This document shows positions 33,728 through 45,538 of a stretch of DNA of 64,000 nt, one piece after another. Within the stretch, counting starts at the first letter, position 1, and every line of letters begins with the position of its first letter. Position numbers and translations under genes: made by a program. Source of the DNA: Rhynchospora pubera (taxonomy: Eukaryota; Streptophyta; Magnoliopsida; Poales; Cyperaceae); NCBI GenBank assembly GCA_028095005.1, contig CM051460.1, positions 159,955,461 through 160,019,460 of the forward strand, written 5' to 3'. The notes below the pieces were generated by a model, which saw only the letters and a list, made by a program, of their open reading frames with translations, was not told where the DNA came from and made no database searches.

Positions 33728-34660
33728 CTGGTAGATATAAAGAAATCAATGAATTTAGTAAATAATTAGTAAAAAGAGAACAAAATTTTGCAAGTATAGT
33801 AATATTAGCTGTTACAACTGATGCATTGACCACTGTATAAGAAATTAAAAAGAAAAGAATACATAAGTATAAGTATACTAACACGTGCTTAGCAAAGTCA
33901 AAGGCTGACTTTGTAAACCAATGCTAATGTAGCAAAAGACTTGAATAAAAGAAATTGCATACATACCTTTGCAAACTTCTATATTTGCATTGACAAAGCT
34001 TGTTTAAATGCCCTTGCTGCCAGTTCCACGTACTATCAACACTTTAATAAGCTTGTTTCAATTAGCATATATTTGAATAATCCCTTCATGAGGATCCCTG
34101 CATTGCCTCCTCCTGCAAGGGTATATAATCAAATAAAATGTTCAGGTGGATACAGGGAAAAATCACATGTTGAACAGAAGCATAAAATTTGTCATAAAAT
34201 TGTCAATTTAACAGCCTAAAGTTGAAAATAACTAAACATACTTCGTTCTTTCATTTAATAATAGTGACTTGATAGAATGACAGACTATATTACATTCAAA
34301 AGTTCAACTCTCACATGTCATTGCAAAGAAATTACTTTGACAATATCAAAGAGTTTGCACTGGTAATTTGGTCTAAACCACCTAGCTTCTTTCATTCAAT
34401 ATTTTTTTTATTAATATTAATAAACAAAAATATTTGGTCTAAATTTGCTATTTGGTACTTGAAGATGCAAAAATCAAGCCTGGAAATTTCAATTGCAACC
34501 ACCACGCCAGCATTTCACCAACAAACCACAAGGTACCACTGTATTGAATCAGAAAGCGAGAGAGATGTTCACCTTAATCTCGTCAGTGTTGAATGTTGAT
34601 CTGGATCAGATAGGATTAGTAAAATGATCGGATCTGTTGCTCAAGCACTACGTCTTCTTC
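33728..34660 (-). other. Spliced 5' leader of the GONST3-like gene
   Basis: Splice signals on minus suggest two untranslated exons. Exon 1 ends at 34573 (GATTAAG then GTGAAC). Exon 2 spans 34112-33967, from acceptor CCTTGCAG to donor AAAG then GTATGT. A final acceptor abuts the coding ATG. Exon 2 contains short upstream frames: MQGSS, MKGLFKYMLIETSLLKC and MQI. No transcript evidence is available. Confidence 0.5.
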
Positions 34661-34687
34661 TTGTCTCGCTCTCTTTCTCTCTCCGTG

Positions 34688-34694
34688 TATAAAG
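34688..34694 (-). promoter_or_regulatory. TATA-like box of the GONST3-like gene
   Basis: On minus CTTTATA, followed by a GAGAGAGAAAGAGAGCGAG tract typical of plant core promoters, about 115 bp before the proposed first leader donor. Positional inference only. Confidence 0.4.
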
Positions 34695-34699
34695 ATTGC

Positions 34700-35040
34700 T
34701 TTCTTACTTCTTAGAAGGATTTTGGCATTTCTAAGCTCGATTGCATAATATATTAATATTAGCTAAATCGGGGTATCTGAGATGCATTAACTCTGCCAAT
34801 TTTTCATATGGGTTTCGTGCTATGAAAACATTTTTACTCGTATTTATTTTATCTGTGGACTGTGATTCTGTGCAATTGAACATCTTGTAAAATTTTTACT
34901 TTACTTTACAGGCTTACAGCGTGATGTCAGAAAGGGAGATTTTGTAACCGGAGTAAACCCAGCCCACAAGCCCAGCATATTGGCGAATTATATAGAGAGA
35001 AATTGAAAACTTGGATAATACTATTTCGCCCATATACATC
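34700..35040. other. Upstream region of the GONST3-like gene
   Basis: AT-rich, non-coding. It lies between the GONST3-like core promoter and the foldback element at 35050. Nothing further recognised. Confidence 0.4.
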
Positions 35041-35049
35041 TATTGAGAG

Positions 35050-36542
35050 CCAAAATTTTAAAAAATAATACTAAATTAATATAATATATTAAATATAATA
35101 TCAATATAATAATATTTTTTTAAAATAATATCACGAGATCGGAATCCCAGATTCCGAACGCAAGATCGGATTCCTGGATTCCGATCTTAGCTTTTTAATT
35201 TTTTTATATATTATTTATTTATTTATTTAATTTATTAATTAGTTAAATAATTAGAAATATAGATAATATATTGTAAAAATATTGAAAAAATATGGAAAAA
35301 ATCAGGAATAATTAAACTAAAATTTATATGTAATTTAGTATTTTTTGGGGAAATTAATTTTTTTCCTTTTATTAGTTTATTAATTAGTTAATTAATTAGA
35401 AAAATAGATAAAATATTCTAAAAATATTGAAAAAATATAAAAAAATCAGGAATAATTAAACAAAATTTTATATATAATTTAGTATTTTTTTTGGAAAATT
35501 AAATTTATTTTCCTTTTAATTAATTTATTTAATTAAATATAAATTTAATTAATTTATTTAATTAAAAAATGAATAATTAAGTATAAATTTTTAATTAATT
35601 TAAACAACCATTTGATATGTGTCCCGGATGTCGTCCTCTGTATATATTATTTTCATATTATATATTAAACAATCATATCGAGTCTCATGATCAAGGAAGC
35701 ACTTTCTGGATTGCGTTAGAAAGGAATCACACGAGATTGATGTTTTACTGAGACGGAGAAGAAAGACTAAATTCACTTGATTTACTGCATTTCTCTTTTT
35801 AATGATTAATTTATGATTTTAAAAAAAAATTTAGTAGTTTTGAGTGGTTTTTAGGTTTGCAAACTTTCAAAGTGGATTTTGGAGGTCCAGAGAGCGTTTT
35901 TTGGGTCCAAAAATGGTCGTTACGGGGTTTCACCCCGGTAAAATGCGTAGATCTCGTCGCCAGCTTTCCGGATTGTGCTCGATCGCCCCAAACGGACCTT
36001 CCTATCAAAAGTTAAGCCTGTTTAAAGTTTTAATGTTCAAATTATGCCTTTGTATCCCTGCAAATACAGAAAGAATTAATAAAACTTTGAACATTCTGAA
36101 AGGATTATGCCTTTGTATCTCTGCAAATTCTGAAAATTTATAATCCTTTCTAAATGGTACAATTCATTTAATTAAATAATAAGTTATAAAAATTTATATT
36201 TTAATTAAATAAATTAATTAAAATGAAAATAAATTTAATTTCCTCAAAAAATACTAAATTACATATAAAATTTAATTTAATTATTCCTGATTTTTTCCAT
36301 ATTTTTTCAATATTTTTACAATATATTATCTATTTTTCTAATTATTTAACTAATTAATAAATTAAATAAATAAATAAATAATATATAAAAAAAATTAAAA
36401 AGCTAAGATCGGAATCCAGGAATCCGATCTTACGTTCGGAATCTGGGATTCCGATCTAGGGAAACTATTTTAAAAAATATTATTATATTGATATTATTTT
36501 TAATATATTATATTAATTTAATACTATTTTAAAATTTTTCGG
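35050..36542. mobile_element. Large foldback (Mutator-like) element, 1493 bp
   Basis: Long inverted arms (about 35050-35350 and 36225-36542) start CCAAAATTTTAAAAAATAAT and mirror each other. Each arm contains an AGATCGGAATC dyad block (about 35136-35190 and 36400-36460). A perfect 9-bp duplication TATTGAGAG flanks the element (35041-35049 and 36543-36551). The left arm is partly duplicated in tandem (35345-35520). The unique centre (about 35600-36150) is richer in GC near 35880-36000 and has no recognisable protein. Confidence 0.88.
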
Positions 36543-36848
36543 TATTGAGAGTTCTTGTAACCAAACAATTGCAACTCAGAGAACACCTGGTGTAATCTTC
36601 AGGAATCAGGACAACAGGTGCTGAATGATATCTTCTTTTGAAATAAATAATTCAAAAATCAAAATATTATAAAGTATAGAATGCAAAAAATAACAAATGT
36701 TTAATTTGCAAAATTTTCACTCAATGCTACGTTCTATTTTTTCCCCATTATTTCAATCTAATTCGATATTTTTTTGACACCATCCTTGTACTCTCTATTG
36801 CAAAATAATTATCTTTTATACTCTTCTGCAGAACATTATATATATATG

Positions 36849-37252
36849 GAGTTTAGCTACGGTGAGTCGCGACTCACGGACCCTCCGATGAGTCGCGACC
36901 AAAACTCCTAGATCTAGATCAAAATGTCCGATCCAAACCGTCCAATATGATCTCCCTATTGAAATCTCCATGTAGACCAAATTTTTCATTTTTTCGAAAT
37001 TTTTAAGTATTTTTTTGAAATTTTAGAAAATCGTTAATCTAATTGGTTCTGAACCATTCAAAAACATCAGTTTTTTAAAATCCGAAAAAAATACTTAAAA
37101 TTTTCGAAAAAATAGAAAGTTTGGTTTGTACGGAGATTTCAATAGGGAGATCATATTGGACGGTTTGGATCGGTCATTTTGATCTAGATCTAGGAGTTTT
37201 GGTCGCGACTCACCGGAGGGTCCGTGAGTCGCGACTCACCGTAGCTAAACTC
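36849..37252. mobile_element. Foldback Mutator-like MITE, GTGAGTCGCGACTCAC type (404 bp)
   Basis: Near-perfect inverted arms start GAGTTTAGCTACG. A 16-bp palindrome GTGAGTCGCGACTCAC sits 13 bp from each end (36862-36877 and 37224-37239). A perfect 10-bp duplication TATATATATG flanks it (36839-36848 and 37253-37262). The inner core, from CCAAACCGTCCAATATGATC onwards, is shared with the other foldbacks here. The high arm identity suggests a young copy. Confidence 0.93.
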
Positions 37253-37469
37253 TATATATATGTATACGATTTTAAACCGTTCAGATATTTAGCCAAAGCT
37301 TAAATTTTGGATATTCAGATTTATACCTGTTACAAAACCTTCCGGGATACGAATGTAAAACCCTTACAAGTTACAAACAACCTCATAAAAGAGAACAAAA
37401 AAAGTGTTCATAAAACTATTTTCTACCAACAAAGGGACAAAGGTGCCATAGACTTGTGAAATGAAATCA

Positions 37470-37626
37470 CGTCCCGCGCGGGACTGTCCAGCGCAGTACT
37501 CTGAGCCCTTTGATTTAATCTCAATGGTAAAGGAAGCCCTGTGTATGTAACCTGATTGGTAGGCCCGAACCGTCCAGATCAGATCAGACGGTTCGTAGGC
37601 TGCGCTGGACGGTCCCGCGCGGGAGG
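37470..37626. mobile_element. Short GC-rich foldback element
   Basis: 27-bp inverted ends (37470-37496 and 37600-37626) contain TCCCGCGCGGGA, a perfect palindrome, followed by GTCCAGCGCAG. Between them ATGTAACCTGATTGGTAGGC and ACCGTCCAGATCAGATCAGA are shared with the larger foldback at 47136-47612. No clear target duplication. Confidence 0.65.
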
Positions 37627-37639
37627 AGATAAGGATTCT

Positions 37640-38490
37640 AGACTTGTAGGTCTAGAGCAAGAAGGGTATCACATGGTACATGTAACAAGAAAGAATTCAT
37701 GGATGCAACTCCAAATATTAGAAATCCGAGCCACCGAGTTGATGTGTGTAGCTCGTAGATTTTTAAATTTTAACTCATGGCGCTTCTAGGTTAGAGTTAG
37801 ACAAGCAAGCATGGTGCATGCATCGCACACCGGTTCCGTATTTTCTTTGGCTTCGGGAGATTTCTAGCGAGTGTTTTAAGTTTTTAGAAATGTTTTATGG
37901 AAACAATTTTGATGAAATTACTACGTTAAATATGTACGGTACTTTGCAGCACTGAATAAGAATATGGATTCTCCCTCGTTTTCTCTGGCATTTGAAATAA
38001 AGTAAAAAAAATAATAAATTTAACATAAAATTTAGAATTTTCAAACCTCAAATGATCGACCGATTTTTATGACTCAATACGATAATTGTATTGAATTCCT
38101 GCTGAAAATAATATTATATATCTTTTATATACTACAAAAATTATATGGAAACTAGAAAATTAATATGTTGTCAAGACTTAAAATTTAAAAGATAAGTAAT
38201 ATTTATTGAATTTAATAGTATTTTGAGTTTAAAAATTAACAGTTAAAACATCTATAAAACAATTAAATTTTGATTTCTATAAAAATTAAGAGCGCTGAAT
38301 TTTAAAATCGAAATTTAAGATTGAACTATCTGCAAATTTGAACATATTAAGAAGAGTTGGCTAGTGGCTAAGTGTATATAGCCCCATTAATTAATGTGAA
38401 GTCAGATTTCAAATCACAAAAAGGATTCGTATTTGATTCGTGTCGTGTAGCTGTTCATAGCTCATGCATGTACGACAAGAATAAAAGGAA
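37640..38490. other. Intergenic, AT-rich
   Basis: No gene or element recognised. Confidence 0.4.
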
Positions 38491-38497
38491 TATATAC

Positions 38498-39226
38498 GAA
38501 AAAGGCTTCAATCAAATCGATTTGATTGTAATTCCGTTTAAACTCTTTCAAACCTCAATTATTGAAGTTTTAACGACTTATTCAAACAGTTCAATATGAT
38601 CTTAAGGTCTATCGATGGAAGATCAGTTGTACGTCTTCCATGGACGTATAACAGTACAAGAAATCATTTTGTTTCCATAAACGGCACGGTAAATGAAATT
38701 AGAAGACATATCATTGCTAAAACGAAATGGTAAACAAAACGGGTCATTTCGATTTCGTTTCGACAAATAGTGGTTTTTTCATTTTAAAAACACGTTGTTC
38801 CGTTGCGTTCCGGCCAAACGAAACGTCTAACGAAATGAAAGAGCATTTTGTTTCTAAAAATGAAACGGAAAATGGAATGAAACGGCAAACGAAATGGCCC
38901 ATTATGTTGCCGTTGTGAACGTTAAACATGCTAAATGTTTTCCATATTGAAATCTCCTTGCACACAAAATTTTACCATGTTTAAAATTTTTTATTATTTT
39001 TTAGAATTTTAGAAATCGTTAATCTACTTTGTTCTGAGCCCTTAAAAATGACAGTTTTTGATAATCCGAAAAAGTACTTAAAATTTTTTTCTAAAAATGT
39101 AAAATTTGATATGCAAAGATATTTCAATATGGAGATCATATTGAACGATTTGAATCGGTCATTTGAACTTTCAAAATTGAGTTTAACCAGGACTCTGGTC
39201 AAATCGATTTGATTGAATCCTCTCTC
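38498..39226. mobile_element. Foldback MITE interrupted by another insertion
   Basis: The left arm holds the 20-bp palindrome CAATCAAATCGATTTGATTG (38509-38528); the right arm holds TCAAATCGATTTGA (39199-39212). Outer ends GAAAAAGGCTTCAATC and GATTGAATCCTCTCTC match as inverted repeats. The shared core is split: the AACAGTTCAATATGATCT side at 38585-38604 is separated from its continuation CCATATTGAAATCTCC by about 335 bp of foreign sequence. Confidence 0.75.
38605..38940. mobile_element. Insertion rich in AACGAAATG motifs, probably hAT-derived
   Basis: This segment interrupts the foldback at 38498-39226. It carries many AACGAAAC/GAAACGG repeats like the hAT elements at 50246 and 54215. Its own termini and duplication are not resolved. 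Confidence 0.4.
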
Positions 39227-39767
39227 AATATATATATTCAAATATTAATTCTCTTAAGCACATTAAAAATCAAGTCCACAAGCTACACGACATGACAGGC
39301 TGATATTTTTGGAAAATGAGCCACATTTTAAAATCCGGACGGTTTTTCGAAAATATTGTCCAAAATTCCATAAAAGCCAACACAATTATGTACAATAAGA
39401 CTTTTTTCTTTCTTTTTAAGGCAATTGTTTGTATTAAATGTTATGAATGGGGACTTTTTTTCTGTCAAAAAAAAAAAAACGGTTTCTATCTTTTGTAATA
39501 TTTAATTGGATTTTCAACGTGTCAATTTAGAAAATAATTATTTTCAGGTACAGATATTGTTCAACATGAGCAAAAAAAAAAAAAAATCCAGCAGAATAGA
39601 AAATAAGACTTGAAAACATTATTTTATCCGTCTAGCCTCACTGCCCATTCATTGCAATTTTGAAAGCTTATCGTCCTTTTTTAGTTTGTAGCGGCAAGAT
39701 TTAAAGCTTTTCGCTCTAGAGGGCTATAGGCGACAAGGCTAGCGTGGTGCTCACATCAATTAAGTAA

Positions 39768-40525
39768 TAGAGAAAATTAGCTGCATACCCCTTTAACCTT
39801 TTCTATTTGAAAACGTACCCCTCTAATCTTCAAAATCAAATATTTACCCCCTCAAATCAAGTTGATTAAGGATATTTACCATTCTCAATATTTTCATTAG
39901 TAATTTGATTCAGGATATAATTTTGCGACCAAAACATCCCCGTCTCCCCACCTCTTTATCCTACTTGCTTATGTTCTTGTTTTAAACTCATGGTGAACTT
40001 ACATTTTAAAGTCTCCCGTATATACAACCGTTGATATACAATTCTCAATATCGAACTGTTAAGTTCCAAATTTGAATATTATTATTTTTAATTTTCGACT
40101 TGAGGTTCAAAAATATATATTAAAATCTTGAACTTCTGAAGCCAACGTATTTTGAACTTTGTCCCCTATGATATCGTGTCAGCTTGTGATTATATGCTCA
40201 ATATTGCACAAACGTGTACTACAAGATATCTCATTTAATCGTATCTTCTTTTCAAAATTTATTCAAATATATTTAAATATATATATTCAAACAGAGGAGG
40301 CAAACTGGAACGTAGACGGGCATGGTAAACAGGTTGGGAGGCAGGGGGATTTTAGTCTCAAAATTATAAATTTGATTGTTTTTTTAATTCAAATATCATT
40401 TAAATATTAATAAGGGCAAATACCTTTTATTGACATGATTCGAGGGGTAAATATATAATTTTAAAAATTAGAGAGGTATATATCCAAATAGAAAAAATTA
40501 GAGGGTATACATCCAATTTTCCCTA
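39768..40525. mobile_element. Inverted-repeat element, TAGNGAAAATT ends (758 bp)
   Basis: The ends align over about 90 bp as imperfect inverted repeats: left TAGAGAAAATTAGCTGCATA, right (inverted) TAGGGAAAATTGGATGTATA. No convincing target duplication and no coding. Class not assigned. Confidence 0.6.
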
Positions 40526-41219
40526 CATAATAAGTACTAGAGCAATTAATTAACATTTAACAAGCCAACGAACCAAATTTAACTCTTGTGGTGCGCACCC
40601 TGCCTATCCTATATTGAGGGTACAATTGCATTTCAACCTCTGCTTCCCCAGCTTTTAATTTGTAGATTTTGAGTAACCCCCAAGTTTTCCAACAAAGGGA
40701 AGTTTACGTTGTGAAAATGTAGCATGCACACACTTTTTCCTAATGTAGACTACATTATTGTTGCATTTTATAATACATTTATACCTAGTTTACTTTTTTA
40801 TTTTGAAATTAATACCTACTCCTGTACTTTTTTCTTTTTGAGTCCAATTCTTACATGTACTTGATCCGCCGCGATGCACCAAAGCTAATAGCCTAATACA
40901 TTTATGACAGGATATTATGAATCTTAGAGTAAATGAATCCGTCTATCTTCAGGCAAACTAGCAAGCTGCGTACCATATTAAAAAAAAATGCAAGTGTAAT
41001 GCCCAACAAACATAAAAGAAACGAAATTATTATTAATTAAGTCTCCAATCATTTTGGTAGCGTCACCTTATCTATGTTAATAAAAAATTTAATTTGATTT
41101 CGCTATCTTCGTTATTTTAATCAGATGGTTCATATGGCATGCATTCCATGTCAATGGGTAGAATATATGTGTATGATTTGCTTAAGCAATTAAATAACTC
41201 TCAAAACAACACAATTAAA
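40526..41219. other. Intergenic with a possible foldback remnant
   Basis: No gene. CGCGATGCACCAAAGCTAAT near 40871 resembles the right arm of the foldback at 5636-6049 and may be a relic. Confidence 0.35.
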
Positions 41220-41431
41220 GAGTTTTGATTTGGCGAGTCGCGCTAAAAATTTCCTAGATCTGGTTCAAAATGACCGATTCAAACCGTCCAATATGATTTT
41301 TCTATTGAAAAAAATATTTCAATAGGGAGATCGTATTAAACGGTTTGGATCGGTTATTTTGAACCAAATTTAGAAATTTTGAATGCGACTCATAGACCCT
41401 TGATGAGTCGCGACTCACCATAGCAAAACCT
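41220..41431. mobile_element. Deleted copy of the GAGTCGCGACTC foldback
   Basis: The outer arms and ACCGTCCAATATGAT resemble the element at 36849, but the AT-rich middle is missing. The right arm keeps TGAGTCGCGACTCA (41404-41417); the left palindrome is broken (GCGAGTCGCGCT). An older, internally deleted relative. Confidence 0.7.
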
Positions 41432-42772
41432 TTTAAAATAATTTACTCGTGTTGTTACTCGCGTTGTTTACATCTATGTGTATACGTCATAGTGTTTCAA
41501 ATAATTTATTTGTATCAAGATTTACTATTCTCTGATACAAAACCTTTTAAAACTATCTCACTGTAAAAAAAAAAATCAAGTTTTGTCAATATATAATTCG
41601 TTTTGGGAACAAAGCCCGGGTACAACTTTACAAAAATCACACAGAAACAACTAAAAACGAAGAGGTTTTTGTTATTGTAAAATCCAGATATATGGCCTAG
41701 TTTATCCTGTCGCCACCCAAATTAAGAAGTAGACGTTACAAGCAAATAGTTCGATCAGTTGTCGTCGAGATAAAAAAAATCTGAATAATTATCACTGGAG
41801 TAATAAAATATTATATATTCTTAAAGCCTCCTTATTTTTTACGATTTCCAAATTTGCAATTTGAATTTTATGTGGAAAACGTGAACTGGTCTTGCTAAGT
41901 TGTTATGGATCAAAGATACTGTAAAGACGAAAAATTACAAATTCAATTTTATCCTTAGATAAAACAAAATAAGTTCGAGGAAATCTTTAGATGTGTTCAT
42001 GCCGAAAACTTATTTGAAGTTTTACTTGGTGACAAGCACATATAATAGGAAGCTAAAAAGTTGATTTTTAATTCTTGTGAAAAACTTGTGCTCACTTCGG
42101 TAGAGGAACTCAAAGACTTAGATGAGATAAAACTCATGAGATTCCAAGAATTGTGGTTAAACTTTTGAAACTAATGAAAAAAAGACGATAGAATTCGTGC
42201 ATGTATGAACATTATCTCTTCCTTTTAATTTACCTCTTTATTTTTTTTCTTACTGCAAAACAGGACGTCTCCATTAATACTCAAGCAGGTAGCCGTAGCT
42301 TTCGCTAAAAAGATATAGATCAGACCTTACTGATCACTGGTCCCAGACTCCCAGCAACGACTCCCTAGTTAATCAGAGGCTCAGATAGCGTGCGGTACGG
42401 ATGGACAATCCATTTAATTATTTCCGGATTTTATGTGTCTTTGAAGAAACAAAACATTAGGGAGCGTGTCAATCTGTGTAATTTTCTGATTGCAGGAATA
42501 GTAAAAATTTAAGATTCAGAAATTATTTAGGTAGATTCAAAGTTTTTGGCTCAAATAATACGAAATTCAGAATTAATTTTATTGGTAATATATTTGTTTA
42601 ACTATGAATATCTTCAAACATAAAAATCATAACATTTAAATGATAACGGCATTATTAAATCGCATCATATTCATAAAATAAAAAAAATCACAAATGATAA
42701 CGATATCAGAAGCATTTTTTTGGCAAATATATGTGTATTCGTTTATTTAGAAAAATATATATATATAGTATG
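41432..42772. other. Intergenic, AT-rich
   Basis: No supported gene, RNA or element boundary. Confidence 0.4.
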
Positions 42773-43140
42773 AGTAATGCTAGAATCAAACATATAGGAC
42801 GTCAAACACGATCCAAACGTAGCACATTAAAATTTCAAACGGTCGATCCAAACCGCTCAATATGATCTCTATATTAAAATATCTTTGATGATCAAATTTT
42901 ATATTTTTTCATATTTTCTAACTATTTTTTTCGAATTTTCAAAATTGAAGGGTTCAGAACTTTTTAGATTGAGCATATTGAAAAATTCCCAAAAAATAGT
43001 AAAAAAATTTGAAAAAATATAAAATTTGGTCTCCATGAAGATTTTATAAACACAGAACAATTTGAGCGGTTTGGATCGGCCATTCTAATTTTAAAAATTA
43101 AAATTTCATCGCGTTGGACAAGTGGTATTAGATTTTATAA
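42773..43140. mobile_element. Diverged foldback MITE of the same core family
   Basis: It contains GATCCAAACCGCTCAATATG and the inverted TTGAGCGGTTTGGATCGGCC, plus the ATAGTAAAAAAA core. The outer left end GAGTAATGCTAGAA resembles the GAG...TGCTA start of the other copies; the outer arms no longer match well. Confidence 0.6.
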
Positions 43141-43663
43141 AAAGACAGAAGAAAACAGAAAAAGAAAAAATAGAAGTAGCTCTTGATAAATTTCTATTGA
43201 CCATATAAAAATAACGAAACACGAGATACGATACATTGGAACATCGACAGAGTCATAAATTTTTTAGGCCTCACATATCATATTATTATTGATATTAATA
43301 TGATGACTACATTGAAATAATCAATAGTGGAATGTTTTTTTTTCCATTTTTTCACATGATTTTTGAATTAAAATAATACATATATTCTATTAAGAAGTTA
43401 AATATGTGTTTTATTTAAATGAAAGAGGTGGCATTCATATCCTTTGCATCACGTAAATCTGTCTACGCACTTAATTGACACACTTGTATTTATATGTGAT
43501 TTTCTTTCGATGCTTCTATACGTGTGACACTAAAATGTGAAAGTTGTACAAATTACAAAGTTTGTTAGAAATATTATTCACTTATAATTTGCATATTAGA
43601 CAAAGGGTTCACAATTCTAATTAGACCTATTAGTCCGTGTTGCGTTCAACTCCATACCATTAA

Positions 43664-43860
43664 GGCTGTCAATGACAGCTCTTATGTCATTTTCCGTGAC
43701 ATGAAACACTAACGAAACGGTTAGTGGCAGAGCGAAATGATGCTTTTCGATAACGAAATGACAAACGAAACACGAAATTAACGAAATGAAATATCATACA
43801 GTTTTCTTAACAAAACGAAAAACATAACGAATTGTTCCGTGCCATTTCACCAAATTAGAC
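43664..43860. mobile_element. Partial hAT-type element (GTCAA...GAAACG family)
   Basis: AAGGCTGTCAATGACAGC resembles a hAT start, and the interior has the same AACGAAAC repeats as 50246 and 54215. The right end is not found. Confidence 0.4.
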
Positions 43861-43864
43861 AAGT

Positions 43865-44766
43865 ATACATACCATCCACCAAAATTGTTGCTCTAATAGC
43901 AGGTTAATGCATTATTTTATTATTAATTTTACATAAGTTTGTTTCTCCTTCTGAGCTTCATGCCTTCAGCTATGAATCTATGATACAGGACATGCAAACG
44001 GAGTCGCCACAAAGAACCCAGATCATCCCCTATTGGGTCCCTACGCCGGCTGGCGTGCAGGTGTAGGCGTAGTGTGGTCAAGGCTTTAATCAAAAGCCCT
44101 AAATGCTTTCCAACCGTCGGATGGAGGGAGGGGTCGTGATGGAAGTACGGACGCAGCAGATAGTCTTAAACAAGACGTACGTAACGTTGGCGGCTGAAGA
44201 AGCGTCAGGCAGTCAAACTAGGTCGTACTGATATTTTTATTGTCTCTGAGTGGGTCCTACCTAACAGTCTTCAGACGGCGGCAGTACTTTGCTAACGATT
44301 AACGAACGTTTGGTGTTGATTTTTTGGTGCTGAGCTCATACCATAAAGGGTTTAATTTTCCCCGATTGTTATCAGGTAAAAAAAGGTTTGCTCCAAAGTT
44401 GGCGTGACATGATGCGTAATATTTTATTATTGTTGGAGTTTAAAATCAATATTAATCAGGATTCATATAATAAACAAATCAGACATCAAAATTATGGAAG
44501 AACAAACCATTTCTAGTCACTTTGGTACCCATGTTGCTAGACATATTAATCAGGATTAGTAAAAAATCATTAGTTTTTCTCAAAATCTGTATTATAACGA
44601 AATCTTTATTACTCCGTGAAATCAAAATCTGTACATTACACGTAAATATGTGATGAAATTGATCCTAAATGCATGTAAAAATTGTAATTTGTTTTTGAAC
44701 AAAAAAATAAAGAGCTCAAATATCAATCATTTTTTATGCGGTCAAAATTTATTTCTTTTACAGCTA
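43865..44766. other. Intergenic; GC-richer patch at about 44000-44330
   Basis: This patch is markedly richer in GC than its surroundings but has no credible exon. Origin unknown. Confidence 0.35.
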
Positions 44767-44774
44767 GTTTAGTG

Positions 44775-45538
44775 TAGGACTGTAAACAAGACTATTTCGA
44801 ATGAGTTGGCGCTAGCTCTAGCTTGATTTTAGTCGAACCGAGTCATCTCGAACAAGAGTCGCTATCGAGACATAAATGAACTTAATTATTAAATTTTTTT
44901 ATATATTAATTACAAATTAAATCATAATTATTATTTTAAATTATTTTTAGTCATATACTAATTATTTATTTATTTTATAATAAGGTTTATTAAACATTAA
45001 CATTTATATGTAAAAATAACTACATTTTCTATTAAATCAAGCACTAAATGTTATAAATTATATTATAAAATTACATATGGAACTCGTCTTGCTATCTTAA
45101 CGAGATGAGACGAACTCAGTGGCGGATCCAAATACAAGTGACATCAGGTAAGTGCTTGTGGTCGTTTTTATAAAAAAATTAAGGACCCGAATAGTAGGAT
45201 TTGATAGGTGTCCGGACTTGAAAAATCATAGTGCCTAGGTTAAAATTCAGAAAATATTCAGCATGCTTAAAAATAATATGTTGTTTTAACTTTTTGTGTT
45301 TTTTGATGAGAATAGATTTATTAAAAAATGATGTATTTTGTAATATTTCAATTATATATGTTTAGAATGATTTTATTTATTAAATTTTTAAAATATTATT
45401 ATAATATAATTGTGTCTAGGTTAAAATTTTTTCTGAATCCGCCCCTGGACGAACTGGCTTGTTAACCGTTCGAGTTGTATTGAGACAAGCTTATACAAGC
45501 TTTTTTCGACTCGGACTACCAACATTTCATGCTCCCCA
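44775..45538. mobile_element. hAT-type element carrying a nested hAT
   Basis: It starts TAGGACTGTAAAC. Flanks are GTTTAGTG (44767-44774) and ATTTAGTG (45539-45546), an 8-bp duplication with one mismatch. The right terminus is a poor inverted match, so the edge is tentative. GAACTGG/ACGAACT phrases resemble the element at 582-1140. Confidence 0.5.
45117..45447. mobile_element. hAT MITE (331 bp) nested in the element at 44775
   Basis: Ends CAGTGGCGGATCCA and TGAATCCGCCCCTG are inverted repeats, and the 8-bp duplication GACGAACT flanks it exactly (45109-45116 and 45448-45455). Confidence 0.92.
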
